From NCBI GenBank assembly GCA_051000755.1, contig JBPCNZ010000120.1, positions 16,157 to 80,156 on the forward strand: DNA of 64,000 nt. Reading direction: 5' to 3'. The translations under genes were made by a program, and so were the position numbers. Shown here piece by piece: positions 7,956 through 16,667 of the stretch. The notes under the pieces were generated by a model. The model saw only the letters and a list, made by a program, of their open reading frames with translations. It had not been told where the DNA came from and searched no databases. Every line of letters starts with the position of its first letter. Position 1 is the stretch's first letter. This stretch comes from JALZAH01 sp051000755. GTDB lineage: Bacteria; Actinomycetota; Acidimicrobiia; Acidimicrobiales; Palsa-688.

Positions 7956-10900
7956 ATGGCGACGGCGGATATCTCCAATCCCATCCTCAACTGCCCCTAC
8001 GACCCTCCTTCGGCGCACTTCGAGATCGGCCGGGAGGGCCCCACGGGTGTGCTGCTGGCTGGTCGGCGCCCGAGCGAGTCGTTCATCCCGGTGCCGCCCG
8101 CCCGCAAGGGTCGGGGCGCCGAGCAGCAGGCTCTGAACTTTGACCGCACCGGGGAGCGGCGAGAGCAGAACACGCTGATCAACGACGTCCGCCGTGAGGT
8201 GGAGCGGTGGCGGGCCAGCAATTGGAACGGGGTGACTCCCTACACCCGCAAGCTTCTGGCCCATTGGGCGTCAGGACCACCGGACCGCGATGATCCTGTC
8301 CTGTTCTGTCAACGGGAGGCGGCGGAGACGGCGATCTTCCTGGCTGAGGTGGCCGGCCGGCGGGGTACGGCTGACTACCGGCGTCGGCTAGAGCCGGAGA
8401 ATCTGGCGCACAACGATGGGCTGCCGAGGGTCGGTTTGAAGATGGCCACCGGGGCGGGCAAGACGGTGGTTATGGCGATGTTGATCGCCTGGCAGACCAT
8501 CAACAAGGTGATGACCCCGGCCGACGCTCGTTTTGCCAAGCGGTTCTTGGTCGTGACGCCGGGTATCACCATCCGGGATCGGCTCGGGGTGCTGCATCCC
8601 GAGCGCGAGGACAACTACTACACCGAGCGGGATCTGGTGCCGGTCGACCTTTGGGAGGCCCTTCTCCAGGCTCAGGTGGAGATCGTCAACTATCACGCTT
8701 TCCTGCCTCGGGACGCCAAGGAGATCCGGGGTGTGGCCTCGAACACCCGCAAGCTGCTCCGGGGCGGGCGCCCGGAGATGTCTGACGCGTTCGAGGAGAC
8801 GCCGGCGATGGTCGCCGCTCGGATCATGCGCGGCTTCGGCGCCGGAAAGGGCGAGATCGTCGTGTTCAACGACGAGGCCCATCACTGCTACCAGGACAAG
8901 CTGCTCGGCGGTGACGACAAGGCGGACAAGGAGGACCTCGAACGCAACCGTGACGCCCGGGTGTGGTTCCGGGGCCTGGTCGATCTGCGGCGCAAGACGG
9001 GCATCAAGGCGGTCTATGACCTGTCGGCCACGCCGTACTACCTGAAGGGGTCCGGCTACAACGAGGGATTCATCTTCCCGTGGGTGGTGAGCGACTTTTC
9101 GCTGATGGACGCCATCGAATCAGGGATCGTCAAGATCCCTCGCACGCCGGTCGATGACGACGCCGCGGGCAAGGAGGTCGTCTACCTCAACCTGTGGGAT
9201 CACATCGACCCTCCGCTACCGAAACGACGGACGACTAAGGAGCTCGGGTCAGGGCCGGCGGGGTGGGTCATGCCGGCCACGCTCGAAGGAGCGCTGCGCA
9301 GCCTGTACCGCAGCTACGAGGCCAACCATGCCCGCTACCAGGCCACCCTGGCCGCTCAAGGAGAGCCGCCTCCCGTGCTCATCGTGGTATGCCCCAGCAC
9401 CGTCGTGTCGAAGCTCGTCTTTGACTGGATCGCCGGCCGCAGCCTCGAAATGCCCGACGGCTCGACCCGCTTGGCAGACGGCAACCTGGGGCTGCTGAGC
9501 AACGTGACCGACGGCACCTGGGCCGTCCGGCCCCGGACCATCCTGGTCGACTCCGCCCAGTTGGAATCCCCCGACGCCATGGGGGCGGAATTCCGCAAAG
9601 ATGCCGCCGCCGAGGTAGAAGCCTTCAAGCAGGCGTACCGGCTCCGCAACCCGGGGGCGGATGTCGACAAGGTGACCGACGCCGATCTGCTGCGCGAGGC
9701 GATGAACACGATCGGCAAGACAGGCAAGTTGGGCGAGCACATCCGCTGCGTGGTCTCGGTCGCAATGCTCACCGAGGGCTGGGACGCCAATACCGTCACC
9801 CACATCCTCGGTATCCGCCCGTTCCGCAGCCAGCTGCTCTGCGAGCAGGTCGTCGGTAGGGGCCTGCGCCGGCGCAGCTATGCCGTCAACCCCGACACTG
9901 GTCACTTCGAGCCCGAGTACGCCGAGATCTATGGGGTGCCGTTCGCGTTCATCCCCGGCGACTATCAGACCGCCAATGCCGCCGATCCCCGCCCGGCCAT
10001 CGAGGTGAGAGCGGTCGAGGAACGATGGGATCTGGCTATCCGCTTCCCCAAGCTCGACGGCTACCGCATCGAGCTGGCCGACGAGCCCCTCCATGCGACA
10101 TTCGACGCCGGCTCCGGGATGCACGTCGACTCCGAGGAGGTGGCCCTGTGGGTGGAGAGCGGGGGGATCGTCGGGCTCCGAACCGAGGGCGACCTCTCCG
10201 CGATCCGCGGAGCCCGCCGCCAGCGGATCGCGTTCGAGATCGCCAAGACGCTCGTCGAGCGCGAGGAGTTCTTCGCTGCCCACGGCGGGGTCGAACGCCC
10301 CTGGCTGTTCCCCCAGCTCGTCGACATCTGTGGTCGCTGGCTCGACGAGTGCGTGACCACCGACCCGAACGTCACCATCGGCTATCTGCTCCTGGCCCAG
10401 CTGCGCGCCGTGGCCGCCGAGAAGGTCTACCGCTCCATCGTCCACTACCCCACCGACCGCGCCCCGGTCCTGCTCCCCGTCATCCGCCGCTTCGACCCCG
10501 AGGGGTCGACCGACGACGTCCGCTTCGTGACGCGCAAGGTCGTCATGGACCCCCCGCCGACCAAGTCGCAACTCAACCATGTCGTCCTCGACGGGGTGAG
10601 GGGCAACTCGTGGGAGGAAGGCCTTGCCCGGATGCTCGAGCATGACCGCCGGGTCCACTCCTATGTGAAAAACGAACGCCTCGGCTTCACCATCCCTTAC
10701 GTCCACGAGGGCCGTTCGCACGACTACATCCCCGACTTCCTGGTCCGCCTCGTGACCGACCCCGGCGACGTGGAGCGGACCCTGATCGTCGAGGTCTCCG
10801 GCAGCCGCAAATCCCCCGGCCCCACCGCAGCAAAGGCCGACACCGCACGCAACCAGTGGTGCGCGGCGACCAACAACTGGGGCGATCTCGGCCGGTGGGG

Positions 10901-11000
10901 CTACGTCGAGGTGCACAACCCCGCTACCGAACGGGCGGTGCTCGACGCCGCCATCAAGGCGCTCTACGCCGACCAACCCATCATCGGGCTTCCGGCCTGA
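7956..11000 (+). CDS. Type III-like restriction subunit (Res), DEAD/DEAH helicase-nuclease
   Basis: A 1014-residue superfamily 2 helicase. Walker A is MATGAGKTVVMAM near residue 163. The DEAH-type box is FNDEAHHCYQ near 303, motif III is LSATPYYLKG, and motif VI is EQVVGRGLRRRSY near 630. The C-terminus has HDYIPDFLVRL ... LIVEVSGSRKS (about 925-950), a PD-(D/E)XK-like nuclease segment. Its length and pairing with the next gene match the BPTD_3080-like branch of type III restriction enzymes, a family assignment made from memory. It would translocate on and cut unmethylated foreign DNA together with the methylase. Its stop overlaps the Mod start (TGATG at 10998-11002), so the two are translationally coupled. 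Confidence 0.9.
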   Translation: MATADISNPILNCPYDPPSAHFEIGREGPTGVLLAGRRPSESFIPVPPARKGRGAEQQALNFDRTGERREQNTLINDVRREVERWRASNWNGVTPYTRKLLAHWASGPPDRDDPVLFCQREAAETAIFLAEVAGRRGTADYRRRLEPENLAHNDGLPRVGLKMATGAGKTVVMAMLIAWQTINKVMTPADARFAKRFLVVTPGITIRDRLGVLHPEREDNYYTERDLVPVDLWEALLQAQVEIVNYHAFLPRDAKEIRGVASNTRKLLRGGRPEMSDAFEETPAMVAARIMRGFGAGKGEIVVFNDEAHHCYQDKLLGGDDKADKEDLERNRDARVWFRGLVDLRRKTGIKAVYDLSATPYYLKGSGYNEGFIFPWVVSDFSLMDAIESGIVKIPRTPVDDDAAGKEVVYLNLWDHIDPPLPKRRTTKELGSGPAGWVMPATLEGALRSLYRSYEANHARYQATLAAQGEPPPVLIVVCPSTVVSKLVFDWIAGRSLEMPDGSTRLADGNLGLLSNVTDGTWAVRPRTILVDSAQLESPDAMGAEFRKDAAAEVEAFKQAYRLRNPGADVDKVTDADLLREAMNTIGKTGKLGEHIRCVVSVAMLTEGWDANTVTHILGIRPFRSQLLCEQVVGRGLRRRSYAVNPDTGHFEPEYAEIYGVPFAFIPGDYQTANAADPRPAIEVRAVEERWDLAIRFPKLDGYRIELADEPLHATFDAGSGMHVDSEEVALWVESGGIVGLRTEGDLSAIRGARRQRIAFEIAKTLVEREEFFAAHGGVERPWLFPQLVDICGRWLDECVTTDPNVTIGYLLLAQLRAVAAEKVYRSIVHYPTDRAPVLLPVIRRFDPEGSTDDVRFVTRKVVMDPPPTKSQLNHVVLDGVRGNSWEEGLARMLEHDRRVHSYVKNERLGFTIPYVHEGRSHDYIPDFLVRLVTDPGDVERTLIVEVSGSRKSPGPTAAKADTARNQWCAATNNWGDLGRWGYVEVHNPATERAVLDAAIKALYADQPIIGLPA

Positions 11001-13702
11001 TGGCGAGGAGTCCCATGCCGCCACGCAAGAAGGCACCTGCCGGTCCGACAACGGTCGGAGCTATAACCCACGCCGACAAGCGGGCCAACCTGCCCACTGC
11101 CGACGCCCAGGATTTCGTGGACCCCGAGATCGAGCAACCCATCCCCCTGCGCTACCCCCGCGACACCACCCTCGACCCCCAACTGGTGTGGAAGGGAAAG
11201 GACGCACTAGACGGCGACGACCTCGTCGCCACCGCTCCCGCCATCTACATCCAGGAGAAGATCGACCCTCGCGTGCTCGTCGAGAACCTACGGGACACGG
11301 CCGCCCGACCGCAGGACGAACCCGAGCTCACCCTCTTCGACACCTTCGACGGACTGGGCGAGCTCGACCTGGTCGACTTCTACCGCCACCAAGCCAACTG
11401 GTCCAACCGGATGATCCTCGGTGACTCGCTCAACGTCATGGCCAGCCTGGCCGAACGCGAGGCCCTGCGAGGCAAGGTCCAGATGATCTACATCGACCCC
11501 CCGTACGGCATCAAGTTCGGGTCCAACTGGCAGGTATCCGCCCGCAACCGCGACGTCAGGGACGGCAAGCTCGAAGACGCCACCCGAGAAGTTGAGCAGA
11601 TCAAAGCCTTCCGCGACACCTGGGAGCTCGGCATCCACTCCTACCTCTCCTACCTGCGGGACCGCCTCACGGTCGCCAAAGATCTCCTCACCGAGAGCGG
11701 GAGTGTGTTTGTCCAGATCGGCGACGAGAATGTCCACCTGGTCCGATCCCTCATGGACGAAGTCTTTGGGAGTGAGAACTTCGTAAGCCAGATCGCTTTT
11801 CGAACTACGAGCGGCCTGGGTGGGAAGTTATTACCAGGTTCCTTCGACTATATAGTGTGGTTCGGGCGTTCAAGAGACAATCTCAAATACCGGCAAGCTT
11901 ATTTGGACAAGCGGGCTGGGGGCCAAGCCGTAGGGCAATACACATGGCTGATGGACAAGACAGGTTTCAAGCGTAAGGCAACTCGAGAAGAACTGTTGAG
12001 CGGCTCCGCTGAAGGCTGGTTCTTCGCCGCCGATCAGTTGTCCAGCCAGCGGCCGGCGCAGGGTGCTGATCTCCGCAGCTTTCTCCTCGAAGGAATACGA
12101 TATTCGCCGGCAGGTGGCGGAGTATTCAAGACCGATGAGGCTGGGCTAAAGCGGCTACACGTGGCCGGACGATTGCTAGGTATCGGAAAGAGCCTCCGCT
12201 ATGTTCGTCTACTTGATGACTTTCCCGCCTACCCGATCGTGAACTCTTGGGACGACACGATCACTTCAGGATTCTCAGATCCCAAGATCTACGTCGTACA
12301 AACAAATGTTAAGGTGATTCAACGCTGCATGTCGATGGCAACGGACCCGGGTGACCTCGTGCTCGATCCCACCTGCGGCTCGGGCGCCACCGCATACGTG
12401 GCGGAGCAGTGGGGACGCCGGTGGATCACGATCGACACAAGTCGGGTGGCCCTGGCCCTGGCCCGTCAGCGGCTCATGGGGGGGCGATTCCCCTACTACT
12501 TGCTGGCCGACTCTCCCGACGGGCGGGCCAAGGAGGGCCAGTTGACGGCGTCGCCTCTGCCACCGGCCGAGACTACCAACGACATCCGTCACGGTTTTGT
12601 CTACGAACGAGTGCAGCACATCACTCTCAAGTCGATCGCCAACAACCCCGACATCGTCGAGGGGATGAGCCGGGCCGAGATCGACGAGGCGATCCGCCGG
12701 CACGCCGAGTTCGAGTTGCTCTACGACAAGCCCTACGAGGACACCAGGAAGGTCCGGGTCGCCGGTCCATTCACCGTGGAGAGCCTGTCGCCTCACCGCT
12801 CCCTAGCGTTCGCAGGCAGCGCGGTGGACGGGACGGGTGCCAGCAGCTCTGCCGCCGCCGAGGACGCGCCATCGGGGGACGACACCTTCGAGGAGACGAT
12901 CCTTGCCAACCTTCGCACGGCCGGTATCCAGAACGGGCGCAAGGGTGAGCGGCTGGCCTTCGACACCGTCGAGTCGTACGCCGCGGCTCATATCCAGGCC
13001 ATCGGGGTGCGCGAGTACGCCGCGGAGGGCACGCCCGGTCGGGTGGGGATCACCATCGGCCCGCAGTACGGGACGGTCGGCCCGTCGTTCATTAAGGACG
13101 CCGCGAGGGAGGCGAACCGAGCGGGTGAGCTGGACCTGCTGTGTGTCCTGGCCTTTGCGTTCGACCCGGGCGTGCTAGGGACCGACGAGGACTACGTCAC
13201 ATCGGATGAGGGTTTCGCCAACGTTGCCGCCGAGCGGCGTCTGGGGCGGGTGCCGGTGCTGCTGGTGCGGATGAACGCCGACCTGGTGATGGGTGAGGAG
13301 CTGAAGAAGACGGGAGCCGGCAACCTGTTCACCGTCTTCGGCGAGCCCGACATCGAGATCAAGGCGGAGGGTGACGAGCTGCGGATGGTCCTTCGCGGTG
13401 TCGACGTGTACGACCCCAACACCGGGCAGATTCGCAGCAACGACACCGACCAGGTCGCCCTGTGGATGATCGACACGGCATACAACGAGGAGTCGTTCTT
13501 CGTTCGCCACTGCTACTTCACCGGCTCCCAGGACCCCTTCGCCCGCCTGAAGCGAGCCCTCAAGGCCGACATCGACGAGGAGGCCTGGGCGACGCTCTAT
13601 CGCACCGAGTCACGGCCGTTCGCGAGGCCCGAGTCGGGCAAGGTCGCGGTGAAGGTCATCAACGACTACGGCGACGAGGTCATGAAGGTCTTCTCCGTCT
13701 GA
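11000..13702 (+). CDS. Type III-like DNA methyltransferase (Mod)
   Basis: A 900-residue site-specific methyltransferase of the beta class, because the catalytic motif comes before the SAM-binding motif. IYIDPPYGIKFGSNW (about residue 164) is the DPPY catalytic motif, and LDPTCGSGATAYVAEQWGRRW (near 455) binds SAM. The stretch between, about 11770-12320, is the target-recognition region and is visibly less GC-rich than the flanks. The C-terminal third is a conserved extension typical of this Mod branch. The enzyme modifies host sites and gives Res its sequence specificity. The start is either ATG 11000, overlapping the Res stop, or ATG 11015, four bases after AGGAG; I keep 11000. It converges with the next gene, 33 bp away. 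Confidence 0.88.
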   Translation: MARSPMPPRKKAPAGPTTVGAITHADKRANLPTADAQDFVDPEIEQPIPLRYPRDTTLDPQLVWKGKDALDGDDLVATAPAIYIQEKIDPRVLVENLRDTAARPQDEPELTLFDTFDGLGELDLVDFYRHQANWSNRMILGDSLNVMASLAEREALRGKVQMIYIDPPYGIKFGSNWQVSARNRDVRDGKLEDATREVEQIKAFRDTWELGIHSYLSYLRDRLTVAKDLLTESGSVFVQIGDENVHLVRSLMDEVFGSENFVSQIAFRTTSGLGGKLLPGSFDYIVWFGRSRDNLKYRQAYLDKRAGGQAVGQYTWLMDKTGFKRKATREELLSGSAEGWFFAADQLSSQRPAQGADLRSFLLEGIRYSPAGGGVFKTDEAGLKRLHVAGRLLGIGKSLRYVRLLDDFPAYPIVNSWDDTITSGFSDPKIYVVQTNVKVIQRCMSMATDPGDLVLDPTCGSGATAYVAEQWGRRWITIDTSRVALALARQRLMGGRFPYYLLADSPDGRAKEGQLTASPLPPAETTNDIRHGFVYERVQHITLKSIANNPDIVEGMSRAEIDEAIRRHAEFELLYDKPYEDTRKVRVAGPFTVESLSPHRSLAFAGSAVDGTGASSSAAAEDAPSGDDTFEETILANLRTAGIQNGRKGERLAFDTVESYAAAHIQAIGVREYAAEGTPGRVGITIGPQYGTVGPSFIKDAAREANRAGELDLLCVLAFAFDPGVLGTDEDYVTSDEGFANVAAERRLGRVPVLLVRMNADLVMGEELKKTGAGNLFTVFGEPDIEIKAEGDELRMVLRGVDVYDPNTGQIRSNDTDQVALWMIDTAYNEESFFVRHCYFTGSQDPFARLKRALKADIDEEAWATLYRTESRPFARPESGKVAVKVINDYGDEVMKVFSV

Positions 13703-13735
13703 GACGGGGATGTTGCTGCAGCGCGAAGCCGGCCT

Positions 13736-16486
13736 TCACGCTTGGGCTGAGGGGCAGATGGTGCGCACCTCGCAGCGCCGGCATCGCTTGCCCGGGTTGG
13801 GGGTGTAGTCGCGGGCCCGAATCCTGGACACGGCGACCGAGACAGTCTGCTCGGCGGCGGTCACCTCCCCGTTACCGACGGCGACGCGGTCTCGGCGCGC
13901 GGCCTTGAGGTCGTGAACGAAGGCAGCTCGCACATTGAGGCCCTCCCGCCGGCCGGCGTCGGCGTACACCTGGAGCTGGAGGGCGTGGTCGTCGAGCTCG
14001 CCGGAGGTGGAGGTCTTGTAATCGACGATGGCCAAGGCGGTGGGCACGCCGTCCTCGTGGTCCAAGATGACGTCGGCCCGACCGGCGATGACCACCCCGT
14101 CGAGGCGCAGTTCGAAGGGTCGTTCAGTCTCCCACACCCGGTGCAGGTCGTCGGGATGCTCCCTTGTGTAGGTGGCGACCAGGCGTCGCGCTGCGTCCTT
14201 GAGCTGCCGGTGGGCTGGTTTGCTGGCGGTGGGGAGGAAGAAGCTGTCGTCCAGGATGGCGTCGATCTCAGCAGGGCTTGGTACTTTCCCGGTGGCCTTA
14301 GTGGCCTCAGCCACGGCCCGCATGACGTGGTGGACCGCTTTGCCGTAGCCGAGCTCGGGGGCCAGTCGGGGCTGAAAACCGATCAGGTTGCGGAGGCGGA
14401 ACGCCATCCCGCAGTCGAGGAAAGAGGCCAGCTCGCTGTAGGTGAGGGTGATCGGGTCGTCGTCGCCGTCGCCGCGGGCCGAGATCGCCGGGAGCCGGAT
14501 TGCTTCGGGGGCGACGGTGAGATGGGCCAGCTCCCGGTGATAGGGGCTGGGACCGACCGTGTTCTTGGTGACCCGGTCGTGGCGGGAAATCGACAGCCAG
14601 TCCCGGGCCCGGGTCATGGCCACGTAGAACAGGCGGCGCTCATCAGCGTCGCTCCCCTCGTAACGGGCCGCCGCGAACCGGTCCCGAGGCACGAGCCAGT
14701 CCTGTTCCCTGCCGGTCTGGCGGGTCGGGAAACGCCCCGCAGTCATCGACGGGACGAACACGACCGGCCACTCGAGCCCCTTGGCCCGATGCACGGTGGT
14801 CAGGTCGACGGCATCGAGGACGAAGTCGGCTTCCCCGTCGAAGCCTTCGTAGGCGCCCTGGGCGTAGTTGATGATGTGGATCCCGAGGTTGCGGTAGTAC
14901 CAGGTGCCCCGGTCCTGGCCGCCGACCTGCTCACCCGGAACGTCACCGTCGGGCCGGGCCCGGCGACGAACCGACTCGTAGTCGGCCAGCAGCGACGAGA
15001 ACCGGGCCAGGGTCCCCAACCGGTTGAGCTCCAGCGGCTCCGTCAGATCCCAGGACCGAGCGTCGAGCTCGTCGGCCAGCCCGTACAGCTCGCCCACCAG
15101 ATTCGCTTGCCGATCAGTTTTGGGAACGACCTCCTTCCATGCGCTCAGATACCGCCACAGGCGCCGGCCGTGCGCGTCGGAGAGCCGGAAGACCCGCCGG
15201 TAGTGGTCGGCCAACGCTGCGTCGGTGATCACCCGGCCCGGGCCGTAGGTGTCGCGCCACTCCAGGTCGGTGAGCCAGGCCACCGTGTGGCCCAATACGA
15301 CCGCCTCGGGCTGGTCGAACAGACCAGAGCGGCCGCCGGGCTGGACGGGGATGTCGAACGTGGAGAACGCGTCGACCAGACGCGGGTAGGCGGCCCGGCT
15401 GCGAACCAGCACCGCAATGTCGCGGTAGGCGACGCCGCTCTGGGCCAGCTCGTCGATGAACCCGGCGATCCAGCCCGCCTCGTCCGCCTCGGTCGGCACC
15501 GACCACACCACCACCTCCGGCGCAGGTCCGGCCGCTCCGCTTCGCGAGGCCAGCATCGTCTTGTCGATCCCGCCGGTGATCGTCGCCGAGAACCCGTTAG
15601 CCGTGTCGATGATCGTCGGACGGCTGCGCCGGTTGGTGGTGATCTCAAACGCGGTCACCCCCGGGTACCGGTCGGCGAAGCCGACGATGTTGGACACGTC
15701 CGAGCCGCGCCACTGGTAGATGGCCTGATGGTCGTCGCCGACCACGCACAGCTCCACGCCCGGGCCGACCAGCAGACCGATCAGGCGCTCCTGGGCCGGG
15801 TTGACGTCCTGGTACTCATCGACGATCAGATGACGCAGACGGGCATGGACCTCGCCGGCAAGCGCAGGGAGCTCCAGCTCACGGATCGCCCGGACGACCT
15901 GCTGGCCGTAGGTCAACAAGCGGTAACGGTCCAGGGTCTCGTAGTACGAGCCCAGGATCCCCCCCAGCGGGTCGGTCAGCGACGCCGGGTCGAGCAGTTC
16001 GTTCTCCACCACATCCAACGCCGAGCGGAACGCCCGGATCGATGCGAACAGCCGGTTGGACGAGTCAAGCTGGCGTATCTCCAAACGCTTGGCCTCCCGG
16101 GACAGGAAGGCGGTGAGCTGGTTGTCGTCGAGCACGTCATAGGTCTCATAGCGGGGGACCCGCTGCTGCAGGAACCGGAAGCAGTACCCGTGGATGGTCC
16201 CCACATACAACCCGCCCAGCCGGTCCAGGGAGGCCGTTCCCAACCTGGCCTCCACCCGCCGGGCGATCCGGTTGCCCAGCTCCTCCGCCGCCCGCTTGGT
16301 GAACGTGAAGGCCACGATCCCGTCTGGATCGACGCCCTCGGCCAACAGGTCGGCCACCCTCTGAGATACCACTTCTGTCTTGCCCGAACCGGCCGCCGCG
16401 ATGATCTGGACATGGCTCCCCCGGTGCCTGACCGCATCAAGGGCAGGCCCCTCCAGTTGCGGTCCCGCCAGGCTCTCCCGCGCCAT
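13736..16486 (-). CDS. UvrD/Rep-family helicase with C-terminal PD-(D/E)XK nuclease and Fe-S cysteines
   Basis: A 916-residue superfamily 1A helicase. It has AAAGSGKTEVVSQRV (Walker A), FTFTKRAAEEL, DEYQDVNPAQE, GDDHQAIYQWRGSD, TTVHRAKGLEWPVVF and FYVAMTRARDWLSI. The C-terminal quarter carries IAGRADVILDHEDG and IVDYKTST, the Asp and Asp-x-Lys of a RecB/Cas4-type nuclease. An isolated Cys (FLDCGMAFRLR) and a final CRRCEVRTIC would give the four cysteines of an AddB/Cas4-type 4Fe-4S cluster. It probably unwinds and degrades DNA ends. The start ATG 16486 follows GAGGGTGG; GTG 16501 is an alternative. It follows the DUF3644 gene on the same strand and converges with the Mod gene, so it may be part of the defence island rather than general repair. 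Confidence 0.88.
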   Translation of the reverse strand: MARESLAGPQLEGPALDAVRHRGSHVQIIAAAGSGKTEVVSQRVADLLAEGVDPDGIVAFTFTKRAAEELGNRIARRVEARLGTASLDRLGGLYVGTIHGYCFRFLQQRVPRYETYDVLDDNQLTAFLSREAKRLEIRQLDSSNRLFASIRAFRSALDVVENELLDPASLTDPLGGILGSYYETLDRYRLLTYGQQVVRAIRELELPALAGEVHARLRHLIVDEYQDVNPAQERLIGLLVGPGVELCVVGDDHQAIYQWRGSDVSNIVGFADRYPGVTAFEITTNRRSRPTIIDTANGFSATITGGIDKTMLASRSGAAGPAPEVVVWSVPTEADEAGWIAGFIDELAQSGVAYRDIAVLVRSRAAYPRLVDAFSTFDIPVQPGGRSGLFDQPEAVVLGHTVAWLTDLEWRDTYGPGRVITDAALADHYRRVFRLSDAHGRRLWRYLSAWKEVVPKTDRQANLVGELYGLADELDARSWDLTEPLELNRLGTLARFSSLLADYESVRRRARPDGDVPGEQVGGQDRGTWYYRNLGIHIINYAQGAYEGFDGEADFVLDAVDLTTVHRAKGLEWPVVFVPSMTAGRFPTRQTGREQDWLVPRDRFAAARYEGSDADERRLFYVAMTRARDWLSISRHDRVTKNTVGPSPYHRELAHLTVAPEAIRLPAISARGDGDDDPITLTYSELASFLDCGMAFRLRNLIGFQPRLAPELGYGKAVHHVMRAVAEATKATGKVPSPAEIDAILDDSFFLPTASKPAHRQLKDAARRLVATYTREHPDDLHRVWETERPFELRLDGVVIAGRADVILDHEDGVPTALAIVDYKTSTSGELDDHALQLQVYADAGRREGLNVRAAFVHDLKAARRDRVAVGNGEVTAAEQTVSVAVSRIRARDYTPNPGKRCRRCEVRTICPSAQA

Positions 16487-16667
16487 ACCCACCCTCGCCA
16501 CTGTAGGGAGGACACGACTCCCTCGCCTGCCCGGTCCACCCTAATGCCAGGTGAGCAGCTCCGCCTTCCCCGGCACCGCGGTCGCAATGCGGTTACGCGT
16601 CTCGCCGGTCAATGAATGCAACAGTTGTTATCGACCGGCCCGGGCCCTACCGGCCATTAGACGGCTC

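Noticed and set aside
9249..11051. A 600-residue open frame on the minus strand
   Set aside because: It is antisense to the Res gene, which carries full helicase motifs.
13913..16615. A 900-residue open frame on the plus strand
   Set aside because: It is the antisense of the UvrD-family helicase, whose motifs are all on the minus strand. Long antisense frames are common at this GC content.
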